A DNA stretch of 64,000 bases, taken from positions 62,001 through 126,000 of the forward strand of contig WOYW01000016.1 of the NCBI GenBank assembly GCA_011620605.1, in the 5' to 3' direction. This DNA is from Bacteroidales bacterium (lineage in GTDB: Bacteria; Bacteroidota; Bacteroidia; Bacteroidales; UBA932). A model generated the notes under the pieces. It did no database searches. It was not told the origin of the DNA and saw nothing but the letters and a program-made list of their open reading frames with translations. Position 1 is the stretch's first letter, and every line of letters begins with the position of its first letter. The position numbers and the translations under genes are program-made. This document shows, one piece after another, positions 26,270 to 36,700 of the stretch.

Positions 26270-27492
26270 TGTCTCCAAGGATTTCAAAACGGCTTCCGGG
26301 ATATTTCCGGAGGTTGGTCTGTTATACCCTGTTGTTGGTCTGTTTCTCCTGTAACAAAATGGACCAGGCCGAAAGCGTGCCCGACGGGTACCTGGTTTCA
26401 GTTTTGCATTCCCGGGAATTCGGGATACAGGAAATGATCGACCTGACTCTACGGGATTTCCCGGAACTGGATCTTTCCATGCTTGAATCTGTTACGGACC
26501 TTTTCAACCTTGAATTGAGGGTAAATGTAACGGCCATATCATATAATACTACAGATCCTGACGGGAACCCTGTTGTTGCTTCCGGTATTATTGTGCAACC
26601 TATAGGTATTCCATCCAGAGGTGTTGTTCATGTTCCTCCCACCACCCCATTGTCGTGTCTTGAAGGAGGCAGTGATCTGCTTTTTATTACCGAAGGTGTA
26701 TTTGCATTTATGGGCTTTACGGTGATCATTCCCGATCTGATAGGCAGCGGAATAAGCAAAGACATGCCCCAGCCTTTCCTCTTTATGGATCACTCCGGAC
26801 AGGTATGTTATCATATGCATCTTGCCGCCATGGAATACTGCAACAAATATTCTCTGACCCCGTTGCCTGCAGAAATTAACATTTTCGGTTATTCAGGAGG
26901 CGCTACGGCTGCCGTTGCCTTACTCCGCCATATTGACCGGGAGCCTGAATCTCCGCTCAGGGTAAAGAAACTTTTTTCTGGAGGCGGCCTTTACAATATG
27001 TCTCATGCTTATGACATTCTTAAAGAGCGCGAATATGCAGAATACCCTCTTATTCCTTTGCTGATTGCATCTCTGGATCACTGGTATGAACTTAACCTGG
27101 ATTATTCAAGGGTATTTTCAGGCGATCTCCTTGTCAACCGTGAAAGATGGCTGGACAGAACTAAGAATGCAGAACAGATGAGGGCTCTGATAGAGCCGGA
27201 TCTTCATACGTATATGCATCCCGACTTTTTCACTGAAGAGAAAAATCCTGAAATTCTAAAAATTGAAAATGTGTTATCTTTGCATTCCATGACCGATGGA
27301 TGGCACACCAAAACGCATATTTATCTGGGTCATGCCAAAGACGATCTGTCCGTTCCGTTTTCTGAAACACAAATATTGTACAATAACCTGAAAACGAAAG
27401 CCAACGTGACTATGATCACAGGCTGGGGAGGACATTATAATTATGGTATTGAGTTTTTTATTGCTGCCTGTCTTTATTTAACGGTTAACTGA
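26269..27492 (+). CDS. Secretory-lipase-like alpha/beta hydrolase lipoprotein 2
   Basis: 407 aa paralog. An arginine-rich start then a hydrophobic signal with lipobox LVCFSC. Shared family segments: ISYNTTDPDGNPVVASGI, IPDLIGSG, nucleophile elbow GYSGGAT, LDYSRVFSG, HPDFFTEEKNPEI, the Asp segment HAKDDLSVP and the C-terminal His in GGHYNYG. It starts inside the stop of micropeptide 4 and ends 2 nt before hydrolase 3. Substrate unknown. Confidence 0.8.
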   Translation: MSPRISKRLPGYFRRLVCYTLLLVCFSCNKMDQAESVPDGYLVSVLHSREFGIQEMIDLTLRDFPELDLSMLESVTDLFNLELRVNVTAISYNTTDPDGNPVVASGIIVQPIGIPSRGVVHVPPTTPLSCLEGGSDLLFITEGVFAFMGFTVIIPDLIGSGISKDMPQPFLFMDHSGQVCYHMHLAAMEYCNKYSLTPLPAEINIFGYSGGATAAVALLRHIDREPESPLRVKKLFSGGGLYNMSHAYDILKEREYAEYPLIPLLIASLDHWYELNLDYSRVFSGDLLVNRERWLDRTKNAEQMRALIEPDLHTYMHPDFFTEEKNPEILKIENVLSLHSMTDGWHTKTHIYLGHAKDDLSVPFSETQILYNNLKTKANVTMITGWGGHYNYGIEFFIAACLYLTVN

Positions 27493-27494
27493 TT

Positions 27495-28634
27495 ATGTCC
27501 CGCTATTTTATAGAAATTCTTAAAGAAGGAGATTTTTCCATTGAGGATGTTTTTACAGAGGTAAAAAAAGATTTTCCGGCCCTGGACCTTTCCCGGGTTG
27601 AACCCGTTCTGACATCCCTGATCAAAATGAAAGTCCGTATTACGGCCATATCTTACAACACGATTGATCCAAGGGGAAATCCGGTCGTATCTTCAGGGAT
27701 CGTTATGCGGCCTTTTAACAGAAGGCCCCGTGGGGTTCTTCATTTTCTGCCATCTGCCAATATTGACAAATTCGGGTCCGGCAGTGATGCCCTTCTTATT
27801 TTTGAAGGCGTTCTGGCATTCCTGGGATATATTGTGATCATACCCGACCTGCTGGGCAACGGAGTTACCAAGGACACTGTGGAGTATCCTTTTCTTATGA
27901 GTGAGAACACGGGACGGGTCGCATACGATATGCATCGTGCCGCCATTGAATATTTTGTGGAGGTGTTGGGGTATACTCTTCATAAACATATCTCTGTAGG
28001 GGGGTATTCTATGGGCGGGTCCGGAGCCCTTGCCCTGGTACGTCACATAGAGAAGGAGAAGCCCCGGGACATTATCATAGACCGGGCTATCATAGGAGGC
28101 GGTATATATGATCTGAATGTGGCTTTTGAAGAATTTGTAAAAACCGGCTTTGCCCAGTACCCTGCTGCTCCAGGTATTTTCAAGGCTTACGACAATTGGT
28201 ATGACCTTGATCTGGATTATTCCAAAGTCTTTACAGGTCCCCTTTTGGAAAATATGGAGAGCTGGCTGGACAGAACGCATTTCCGGGATCAGCTGACCGA
28301 ATGGATAGGCCAGGACCTGCACCAATATATGCACCCCGATTTTTTCACAGCTGAAAGAAACCCCGAGATTGAGAAACTGTGGAATAAATTCAGTGAAAAT
28401 TCTCTGATAGAGGGATGGACTCCAAAAACACACATTCTGTTTTCACACGCATCTGACGATCAGTCAGTACCAACGCGTGTTGCCCAATATACATACCAGG
28501 AATTCAGAAAAAGAGGTGCCAAAGTACGTATCCGTTACGGAAAAGGAGGGCATTACGAATTCGGAAAATGGTATTTCCTGCGAATGGGGATACACCTGAT
28601 ACTGAAACGAATGGCCTTTTGGAGATTTCATTAA
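27495..28634 (+). CDS. Secretory-lipase-like alpha/beta hydrolase 3, without signal peptide
   Basis: 379 aa paralog of hydrolase 2 with the same catalytic landmarks: GGYSMGGSG, HASDDQSVP and KGGHYEFG. It starts directly at the equivalent of the mature N-terminal region (MSRYFIEILKEGDFSIEDVF) and has neither a signal peptide nor a lipobox. The ATG is 2 nt after the previous stop and no frame upstream offers an export signal. It is therefore probably cytosolic, or the signal was lost at duplication. It precedes mscS by 18 nt. Confidence 0.78.
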   Translation: MSRYFIEILKEGDFSIEDVFTEVKKDFPALDLSRVEPVLTSLIKMKVRITAISYNTIDPRGNPVVSSGIVMRPFNRRPRGVLHFLPSANIDKFGSGSDALLIFEGVLAFLGYIVIIPDLLGNGVTKDTVEYPFLMSENTGRVAYDMHRAAIEYFVEVLGYTLHKHISVGGYSMGGSGALALVRHIEKEKPRDIIIDRAIIGGGIYDLNVAFEEFVKTGFAQYPAAPGIFKAYDNWYDLDLDYSKVFTGPLLENMESWLDRTHFRDQLTEWIGQDLHQYMHPDFFTAERNPEIEKLWNKFSENSLIEGWTPKTHILFSHASDDQSVPTRVAQYTYQEFRKRGAKVRIRYGKGGHYEFGKWYFLRMGIHLILKRMAFWRFH

Positions 28635-28652
28635 TTTAAAAATCAGATATTT

Positions 28653-29552
28653 ATGTTATTATCAATACAAGAGATCACCAACACTGCCGCAAATGTGGCA
28701 GAGTCAGTTACTCCCGAAAAACTTTTTGATCAGATAAAAGAATTGTCTTTAGCCAATCTTGGAGAAAAAGTTTTTTCCTGGGCCATTTCTTTTGGAGGAA
28801 GGTTATTGGCTGCCATTGTTGTTTTTATTGTCTTTCGCTGGATAATTAAACGTATCCGCCGCAGACTTACCCTAAGAATGGAAAAGAAAGAAAATTCGGC
28901 TCTTATTCCATTCACCAGGAATCTGGTTTCCATATCGCTCAATATACTTATGATCTTTGTCATCATTTGGATCCTTGGTATAGAGACCAGCTCATTTATT
29001 GCTCTTTTTGCATCGGCAGGAGTTGCCATAGGTATGGCTTTGAGCGGAACATTACAAAACTTTGCAGGTGGCGTTATGATCCTGGTTTTCAAACCTTTTC
29101 AAATAGGTGATTTTATTGATGCCCAGGGGAAGGCCGGGACTGTAAAAGCCATAATGATTACCAATACCGTGATTCTGACACCAGACAACCAGACTATTTA
29201 CATCCCCAACGGAAATTTGTCTACGGGCATTATAACGAATTATTCCGCACAGGATTTTCGCCGTGTTGACTGGAGTTTTTCCATAGCATACGGGGATGAT
29301 TATCAGAAAGCCCGGTCAGTTCTTGAAGACCTGATAGGTAAAGAAGGACGGATTCTGAACGAACCAGCAGCTCCTTTCATTGCTCTTAATAAGATGGCAG
29401 ACAGTTCTGTAGATATAGTGGTAAGGGCCTGGGTTAAAAAGACCGATTACTGGGACGTATACTTTCTGATGAATGAAACGGTATATAAAACATTCGAGGA
29501 AAAAGGGCTCAATATTCCTTTCCCGCAAGTGGATGTCCATATAAAGCAGTGA
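28653..29552 (+). CDS. mscS: Small-conductance mechanosensitive channel (MscS family)
   Basis: 299 aa, standard MscS size. Three membrane segments: about 43-63 (LLAAIVVFIVFRWI), 88-108 (ISLNILMIFVIIWIL), and the pore helix 113-150 with the glycine/alanine pattern FASAGVAIGMALSGTLQNFAGGVMI. The cytoplasmic vestibule starts at PFQIGDFID. It releases small solutes when the membrane is stretched. It is the last gene of the M28/hydrolase unit; its 3' end overlaps the convergent LytTR regulator gene by 44 bases. Confidence 0.95.
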   Translation: MLLSIQEITNTAANVAESVTPEKLFDQIKELSLANLGEKVFSWAISFGGRLLAAIVVFIVFRWIIKRIRRRLTLRMEKKENSALIPFTRNLVSISLNILMIFVIIWILGIETSSFIALFASAGVAIGMALSGTLQNFAGGVMILVFKPFQIGDFIDAQGKAGTVKAIMITNTVILTPDNQTIYIPNGNLSTGIITNYSAQDFRRVDWSFSIAYGDDYQKARSVLEDLIGKEGRILNEPAAPFIALNKMADSSVDIVVRAWVKKTDYWDVYFLMNETVYKTFEEKGLNIPFPQVDVHIKQ

Positions 29553-30228
29553 TTTTGTCACGGTAGACCCTGCCAACAGGCAGACTGAGTTCTCCCTTAT
29601 ATTTAATCCTGACTGTGTTACGTGATGCGGTCAGGATTTGTTTTCGTGCCACTATATAAGATTTGTGAATACGGAAAAACCTGTCTCCCGGAAGTGTGTT
29701 TTCCAGGGCTTTCAGTGATCCCAAAGCTGTTATTCTTTGCCCAGATGTATAATAGGTTACATATTCATGCTGGGATTCAACATACACGATCTCATCCAGG
29801 TCTATCTTGTAGAGTTTATAATCTGCCCTTACAAAGAGGGATTCAGGGGCGGGGTTTTTCATGTGCAGAATTTTCAGACATTTATCCATAGCCACACGAA
29901 AACGTTCCAGGGCAATGGGTTTCAACAGGTAATCAACGGCATTGAGTTCAAATCCTTTTACGGCAAATTTTGAATGGGCAGTTGTGAAGATCACACAGAC
30001 ATCCCTGTCCATAGCTTGGATAAACTCCAATCCGTTCAGGCCTGGCATTTGGATATCACAAAGAATTATATCTGCCTCGTTGGAGGCCAGGAATTCATTT
30101 GCCTGCAGTGCATTGGGAAAACTTCCGACAACAGTCAGTTCCGGAATTTGAGACACATATTCTTCCAGAAGTATACGCGCTGGTTTTTCATCATCTATTA
30201 TCAACACCCGGTAAGGTATATTAATCAT
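29509..30228 (-). CDS. LytTR-family response regulator
   Basis: 239 aa. N-terminal receiver with acidic pair IDDE, phosphoacceptor D58 in CDIQMPGLNG, TTAHS and LLKPI; C-terminal LytTR DNA-binding domain (about 135-235) with FVRADYKLYKID, FFRIHKSYIVA and LPVGRVYRDKI. It works with the kinase encoded directly upstream (ATGA overlap at 30225-30228). The target is unknown; the divergent RND efflux operon next to the kinase is a reasonable guess. Confidence 0.93.
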   Translation of the reverse strand: MINIPYRVLIIDDEKPARILLEEYVSQIPELTVVGSFPNALQANEFLASNEADIILCDIQMPGLNGLEFIQAMDRDVCVIFTTAHSKFAVKGFELNAVDYLLKPIALERFRVAMDKCLKILHMKNPAPESLFVRADYKLYKIDLDEIVYVESQHEYVTYYTSGQRITALGSLKALENTLPGDRFFRIHKSYIVARKQILTASRNTVRIKYKGELSLPVGRVYRDKITALYGHPLAGKEY

Positions 30229-31223
30229 AAGTCTATTTCAATGTTTACCTTATAAAAAGTATCCTCTTCCCTGATCTCCAGTTTGTGCTTTCCCGGATAA
30301 TACAACTGCAAACGTTGTTCCACGCTTGAAATTCCCACGCCGTCCCTTTCAGAGACTGTCCCTGTTTTGTTATCTATGGAATTTTCAATGGAAAATGACA
30401 GCCGTTCCTTACTTGAAGACAGACGGATACGTACATAACTATCCGGATCATTGGTGATAATTCCGTGTTTAAAGGCATTTTCCACAAAAGGCTGAAGGAT
30501 CATGGGTGGAATTTCACCTGTAATCTCATCCGATGAATAGGTAAAGGTCAGGTTTGGGATCTCCCCAAAACGGATTCTCTGAAAATCAAGGTAATTTTCA
30601 ATGTATTTTATTTCCTGATCCAGTGGGACCTTGTCGGCCTGGCATTCATCCGTAATGTAGCGCAGCATATCGGCCAGTTTCATGATCATTTCCGGCGTCT
30701 TTACATCTCCCGTATAACTTAGAGAATACAAAACATTCAACGCATTGTATACAAAATGCGGATTCATCCGGCTTTTGAGCAAAGCCAGCTCTATCTCCTG
30801 TTTTTCCTGCATGAGTTGCTCGGACTGGACCCTGATCTTTCGTGAACGAATGCCCGTTGCGCCCAAAAAAGCTCCCATTCCAAGCATTGTGTTCCTGAAT
30901 AAGGGATATATGACAGGCAAACGCGAATAATTATCTTGTAACATCAGCCTCATAAGTTGATCTTCCATGAACATCAGAATAAAAATACAGACCGTAAGTA
31001 TGAAGAGTGTCGACAGCATCATCGGCAAACTGGGAACTCGTATTTTATGGGAATGTTCCAGATAGCGTTCAAGCCCAAACACCATTAAAATGATCCACAA
31101 GGTATCCAGTAAGGCAATTACCAGTGACAGCCACGGGTCAACATGCATGGCCCCCAGGAACAACAGTAGAAATACTGTCAAAAAGATCGGTAAATACTGA
31201 AAACGACGGGATTTTGACGGCAT
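30225..31223 (-). CDS. LytS-type sensor histidine kinase (His_kinase PF06580)
   Basis: 332 aa from ATG 31223. Four predicted membrane helices in the first 150 residues, no separate sensor domain, then the kinase: ALLKSRMNPHFVYNALNVLY (phosphoacceptor His) and an HATPase region with MILQPFVENAFKHG and DGVGISSVEQRL. A longer frame reaches ATG 31292, but a TACCTTTG box lies between the two and ends 3 nt before ATG 31223. It pairs with the LytTR regulator downstream. Confidence 0.9.
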   Translation of the reverse strand: MPSKSRRFQYLPIFLTVFLLLFLGAMHVDPWLSLVIALLDTLWIILMVFGLERYLEHSHKIRVPSLPMMLSTLFILTVCIFILMFMEDQLMRLMLQDNYSRLPVIYPLFRNTMLGMGAFLGATGIRSRKIRVQSEQLMQEKQEIELALLKSRMNPHFVYNALNVLYSLSYTGDVKTPEMIMKLADMLRYITDECQADKVPLDQEIKYIENYLDFQRIRFGEIPNLTFTYSSDEITGEIPPMILQPFVENAFKHGIITNDPDSYVRIRLSSSKERLSFSIENSIDNKTGTVSERDGVGISSVEQRLQLYYPGKHKLEIREEDTFYKVNIEIDL

Positions 31224-31226
31224 ATT

Positions 31227-31234
31227 CAAAGGTA
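31227..31234 (-). promoter_or_regulatory. -7 box of the LytS/LytTR operon
   Basis: Minus strand TACCTTTG, then AAT and ATG 31223. Confidence 0.4.
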
Positions 31235-31336
31235 AACATATTCGTTGATTGAAAAAAACGCGTCGTTGCGTGAAAATTTTTGATGGTGGCATAAAATCTG
31301 CTTTACTTTGTCTGCTTTTTATATATATAGTCGGAA

Positions 31337-32674
31337 ATGAAGAAGTTCAGTTTTATTCTTTTATTAGTTTTATGTAGTACTGTATGGACCCCTTTACGGG
31401 GACAGGATTCGCTTCGCGTAGATCTGGAGACCGCTTTGGAAATTGCCTTATCCGAAAGTCCTGTGATCCGTATCGCGGACCGGGACATTGAACGTGCCAT
31501 GTACGCACGGAAAGAGTCCCAGGCAGGACTATGGCCCGGTATATCAGCCAGCGGCGTCTATAACAGGACTTTGAAGAAACAGGTCATGGTCATGGATTTT
31601 GGAGGCGAATCGCTTGAAATATCCGTGGGTACTGATAACAATTGGATGGGGGGCGTTTCGCTTTCTTTACCACTTGTTGCTCCAGCATTATGGAAAACCG
31701 TACAATTGTCCGCTTTGGATATAGACATGGCCGTAGAGAAAGCCCGTTCCAGCAGGCTCTCCATGATCAGTGCGGTCAAACAGGCCTTTTTTTCCTACCT
31801 GTTGGCCAAAGATTCGTATGTTGTTCTCAAAAGAAATTATAACAATGTAGCCTTGAATACCAAAACGGTTACCGATAAATACGAGCAGGGTATGGCCAGT
31901 GAGTTTGACAAATTACGCGCAGAGGTAGAATTAAAGAATCAACGTCCAAACCTGTTGGCAGCAGAAACAGCCATTGAGCTGGCCTCCATGCAACTAAAAG
32001 CGCTTATGGGACTAGACATTGAATACCCTGTCATTTTTGAAGGTACACTCACACAATTTGAAGAAGAAGTCACCCCGGAAGGGATGTTACCGGCCCGGGC
32101 CTATTCGCTGGAAAAGAACTCTGACCTGGCCCAGTTGTCCATTCAGAAAGAACAGCTGGAACTGGCACTGAAACTCACCAAGGCATCGTTTCTTCCCACA
32201 TTGAGTCTGAGTTCCAATTACCAGTATTCTTCCATGAATAATAATTTTAAATTCTCTGAATATCACTGGTTCCCCTATTCAACAGCGTCTCTGGCCCTGA
32301 GCATTCCTATTTTCAGCGGATTTAAAAGACAGCAACAGGTAAGGCAAAGGAATCTAAACCTGCAAAGCCTGGAAGACAGCCGGATCAATTCGGAAAGAAA
32401 TCTGCGACTGAGCGTTAAAAACTGCCTGAACGAAATGAGTAACGCAGTTGAAGAACTTGCTTCCAATAAAGAAAATGTAATCATGGCCGAAAAAGCCTAT
32501 TCTATCAGCCAAAAACAATTTGAAGTAGGCATGGGAACCTGGCTGGATCTGAGTGCATCCGAACTGGCATTGACTCAGGCCCGCCTGGCGTACCATCAAT
32601 CCATTTACCGTTATTTATTCAATATGGCTGAACTGGAAAAAATACTAGGTATTAATAATAATCAAAACAATTAA
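31337..32674 (+). CDS. TolC-family outer-membrane efflux protein of the RND system
   Basis: 445 aa. Signal peptide ending near LRGQDS; two outer-membrane efflux repeats of long coiled coils (LETALEIALSESPVIRIADRDIE; KFEVGMGTW-like segment QFEVGMGTWLDLSASELALTQARLAY in the second). It forms the outer-membrane exit duct. First gene of the operon with the adaptor (3 nt on), RND pump and PG0541 protein, divergent from the LytS/LytTR genes. Confidence 0.92.
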   Translation: MKKFSFILLLVLCSTVWTPLRGQDSLRVDLETALEIALSESPVIRIADRDIERAMYARKESQAGLWPGISASGVYNRTLKKQVMVMDFGGESLEISVGTDNNWMGGVSLSLPLVAPALWKTVQLSALDIDMAVEKARSSRLSMISAVKQAFFSYLLAKDSYVVLKRNYNNVALNTKTVTDKYEQGMASEFDKLRAEVELKNQRPNLLAAETAIELASMQLKALMGLDIEYPVIFEGTLTQFEEEVTPEGMLPARAYSLEKNSDLAQLSIQKEQLELALKLTKASFLPTLSLSSNYQYSSMNNNFKFSEYHWFPYSTASLALSIPIFSGFKRQQQVRQRNLNLQSLEDSRINSERNLRLSVKNCLNEMSNAVEELASNKENVIMAEKAYSISQKQFEVGMGTWLDLSASELALTQARLAYHQSIYRYLFNMAELEKILGINNNQNN

Positions 32675-32677
32675 CAT

Positions 32678-33694
32678 ATGAATAAATGTAGTTTGATCCC
32701 TCTGTTCGCTGCTGTGGTTCTTCTTGCCGGATGTCAGTTTACAGGTTCAAAAAAACAGGAAATTACAGAGGCAACGATCCCCGTACGGACAACCCCCGTA
32801 ATTATTGAAGAGGTTCCCCAGGTATACGAATTTTCAGCGACAGTAGAGGCTAATATCATAAACAATATTGCCCCCCAAATGTCTTTACGTATAGAGCAAA
32901 TATTTGCAGAAGTGGGTGATTTCGTTTCAAAAGGTCAGAAACTGGTACAAATGGACGACAACAACCTGGAACAGATCAGGACACAATTGAAAAACATGGA
33001 AATATCATTCCAGCGTATTGATGAATTGTATAAGGTCGGAGGTGTTTCTCGTTCAGAATGGGATGCCCAGAAAACAACTCTGGAAGTAATGCGTACCCAG
33101 TACAACAACCTTAAGGAAAACACGCAGCTGGTCAGTCCTATTGCCGGTGTTATAACCGCACGCAATTACGACAGCGGAGATCTTTACGGAATGGGATTGC
33201 CTTTAATGGTAGTGGAACAGATAACACCGGTTAAACTCATAATCCATGTTTCCGAATCCTTTTTTACAAAAATTCACAAAGGCATGGATGTGAATGTGAA
33301 TCTGGATGTGTACCCGCAAGAAGTATTCAAAGGAAAAGTTTCACTGGTATATCCGACTATTACAGCGGCAACCCGTACATTTCCGGTAGAAATACTTATT
33401 CCCAACACCAACAGAAAAGTGAGGCCCGGCATGTTTGCCCGGGTATCCATTGACTTTGGATCAGAACCTCGTTTGCTGGTTCCTGACAGAAGTGTTATTA
33501 AACAACAAGGATCCGGAGAACGATATGTATATGTATACAAAGACGGAAAGGCCGAATTCAGGATCATTGAGCAGGGTAAAAGAGTTGATGCCTACTATGA
33601 ATGTCTTTCCGGACTGGAAGAAGGAGAATGTGTTATTACCACAAGCCTGAACAGACTGACCAACGGCATTGAGGTTGAACTGGTTAATGAGTAA
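32678..33694 (+). CDS. RND efflux periplasmic adaptor lipoprotein (MFP/HlyD family)
   Basis: 338 aa. Lipobox VLLAGC at Cys19. A lipoyl-like half-motif (IFAEVGDFVSKGQKLVQMD), a short alpha-helical hairpin (about 90-145), the second lipoyl half (LVSPIAGVITARNYDSGD), and beta-barrel and membrane-proximal domains to the C-terminus. It bridges the RND pump to TolC. It starts 3 nt after the TolC gene and ends 6 nt before the pump gene. Confidence 0.93.
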   Translation: MNKCSLIPLFAAVVLLAGCQFTGSKKQEITEATIPVRTTPVIIEEVPQVYEFSATVEANIINNIAPQMSLRIEQIFAEVGDFVSKGQKLVQMDDNNLEQIRTQLKNMEISFQRIDELYKVGGVSRSEWDAQKTTLEVMRTQYNNLKENTQLVSPIAGVITARNYDSGDLYGMGLPLMVVEQITPVKLIIHVSESFFTKIHKGMDVNVNLDVYPQEVFKGKVSLVYPTITAATRTFPVEILIPNTNRKVRPGMFARVSIDFGSEPRLLVPDRSVIKQQGSGERYVYVYKDGKAEFRIIEQGKRVDAYYECLSGLEEGECVITTSLNRLTNGIEVELVNE

Positions 33695-33700
33695 AAAATT

Positions 33701-36700
33701 ATGAGCATTTATCAATCAGCCGTTAGAAAACCGGTTACGACCGCTCTTCTCTACGTGGCCCTAGCAGTAATAGGTGTTTTTTCACTATCCAGACTGGCCG
33801 TGGACTTTCTACCCAATATAAGTGCTAATACCATCCTGGTTATGACTACTTACTCAGGGGCAAGTGCTGCGGATATCGAGAACAATGTCACCAAGGTACT
33901 GGAAGGCACTTTGAGTAGTGTAAGTAACCTGAAACATATTACGACTCAGACCAGGGAAAATTCTTCGCTTGTCGTTTTGGAATTCGAATACGGAATAGAT
34001 CTTGCCGAAGCGACCAACGATGTGAGGGACAAAGTGAACCTGATAGCAGATTACCTTCCCGAGGATGCCAATACTCCCGTGATATTCAAGTTCGGGACCG
34101 ATGACATTCCCGTAATGATCCTTTCGGTACAGGCAAAAGAAAGCATGAACGGCCTGTACAAGATCCTGGACGACAGGCTTGCTACCCCGCTGAGCCGTAT
34201 CAATGGTGTAGGGATGGTGTCTATTTCAGGAGCACCTGTCCGGGAGATCCAGGTGTATTGTGATCCCTTTAAACTGGAAGCATACAACCTGACCGTTGAA
34301 GGAATAGCGTCCACTATTGCTTACGAAAACAGGAACACCCCCGGAGGAAACCTGGATATAGGTTCTGAAACTCTGACCATCAGAATGGAGGGAGAGTTTG
34401 AGGATCCCAGGGAGATGGAAAACATTATTGTTGGTCATTTCCAGGGAAGAAATATTTTCCTGAGCGATGTGGCACGGGTTAAAGATACTATACAGGAACG
34501 GGCCCAGGAAACTTATATTGACGCAGTCCAGGGAGGAACAGTTATGATCCAGAAACAGGCCGGATCTAACACGGTACAGATCTGTAAAAAAATAACGGAA
34601 AAATTACCTGAACTTGAAAAAACCCTGCCTTCCGATATCAGCATTGGAGTGGTAATGGACTCTTCCGATAATATTAACCGTGTAATTGACAGCCTGATCC
34701 AGACTATCATGGTTACGCTGATCCTGGTTGTGTTCATTGTGTTGTTCTTCCTGGGCCGTTGGCGTGCCACGCTCATTGTCGCTATAGTGATACCCGTATC
34801 GCTGGTATCCGCTTTCATTTATCTGCTGATATCCGGAAACACACTGAATATCATATCCCTTTCATCCCTGAGTATTGCTATTGGTATGGTCGTGGATGAT
34901 GCTATAGTCGCGTTGGAAAACATTACCCGTCACATAGAAAGAGGAACTAAGCCAAAATCGGCGGCGGTTTATGCTACCAACGAGGTATCCATATCCATCA
35001 TTGCTTCAACTTTAACGTTGCTGGCGGTATTCATTCCCCTAACAATGGTCGGAGGTATGTCCGGTGAAATCTTCAGCCAACTGGGCTGGATCGTGGCCAT
35101 TATCAGTTCCGTTTCAACCATCGCAGCACTCACCCTGACCCCAATGATGTCTTCACAGCTTTTAAAGCTTAAAACAAGAAAATCAAAAGGGTTTGACAAA
35201 TCTTACGGGTATATTGAAAAGGCGCTCGGTACTCTTGACGTAGTTTATGCCAAGGCTCTGAATTGGACAGTTCGTCACCGTATTACGGTTATTCTTGCAT
35301 CAGCAACTGTTTTTATCGCATCGCTGTTCCTTTTTTACATTGTACCTACGGAATTCTTTCCCCAGCAGGACAATGCCCGGTTGCAATTGACCGTTAAGTT
35401 GCCTATAAATACACGTTCGGAGATTACTAAAGAATTGTCTTTCCGTATTTACGAACAATTCCGCCGGGATTACCCGGAGATCGAAGCCATGACATTTACC
35501 ATCGGACAGGCCAGCGAGGACAATTTATACGGACAGCTGAGAGATAACGGGTCGCATATTATGACTGCCAATATCCGTCTTTCCCTTAAAACGGAACGGG
35601 AACGTTCCCTATCGGAATTGTCCGATGCCATGAGGGAAGACCTCAGAAGGTATTATCCCGAGATCCGTACTTTTGACGTGGGTGCAGGTATGGGAGATAT
35701 CGCCGGTGGTCAAACAACCGTGGACCTTGAGATTTACGGCAACGATTTTGCTGCCACGGATGATATAGCCTTTCAATTGGCAGACCTTATGGAAAAAGTT
35801 CCGGGAACATCCCAGGTAACCGTTTCCAGGGATGAATATTCTCCCGAATACCTGGTGGATTTCGATCGCGAGAAACTGGCTGAACACGAATTGAATCTGT
35901 CCACGGCATCGCAATTTGTTAGAAACAGGATAAACGGGGCTACCGCTTCCTATTATCGGGAGGAAGGTGACGAATACAACATTAAAGTACGTTATGCCCC
36001 GGAGTACAGGGAATCGCTGGATGACATAAGAAACATTCTTATATACAACACTAAGGGACAAACTGTCAGGGTAAGGGATATTGCTACTATTGGAGAAACC
36101 ATGCACCCTCCCACCATCGAAAGGAAAGACAGGGAAAGGATAGTAACGGTTACCTGTGTGGCAGCCAAAGGGGCTGTGCTTAGTGATCTGGTAGAGGCAG
36201 CCGGACAGCAGATAGAAAAGGTCGATATTCCTTCCGATGTGATGATAGGTATAGCCGGCAGCTACGAAGACCAGCAGGAATCGTTCCAGGATCTAACCAT
36301 GCTGATGATGCTGATACTGATCCTGGTTTACATTGTGATGGCCGCCCAGTTTGAATCATTCATCAGTCCATTCATAATCATGTTCTCCGTTCCTTTTGCC
36401 CTTACCGGGGTATTGGCGGGACTTGCCGTATCCGGAACAGCATTGGGTATAATGAGTATGGTGGGATTGATGATGTTGTTCGGGATTGTTGTGAAAAACG
36501 GGATTGTGCTGATAGATTATATAGTATTGTGCAGGGAACGGGGAATGTCCATTATGGATGCCGTAGTGATATCGGGACGGTCCAGGTTGCGTCCCATTTT
36601 AATGACAGCCTTTACAACCATATTCGGAATGGTTCCCCTGGCCGTAGGCAGAGGCGTTGGTGCCGAAATGTGGAACGGACTGGGTATTACTGTTGCCAGC

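Noticed and set aside
31224-31292. Upstream ATG for the LytS kinase
   Set aside because: Adds a charged, non-conserved tail and places the -7 box inside the coding region; kept only as an alternative.
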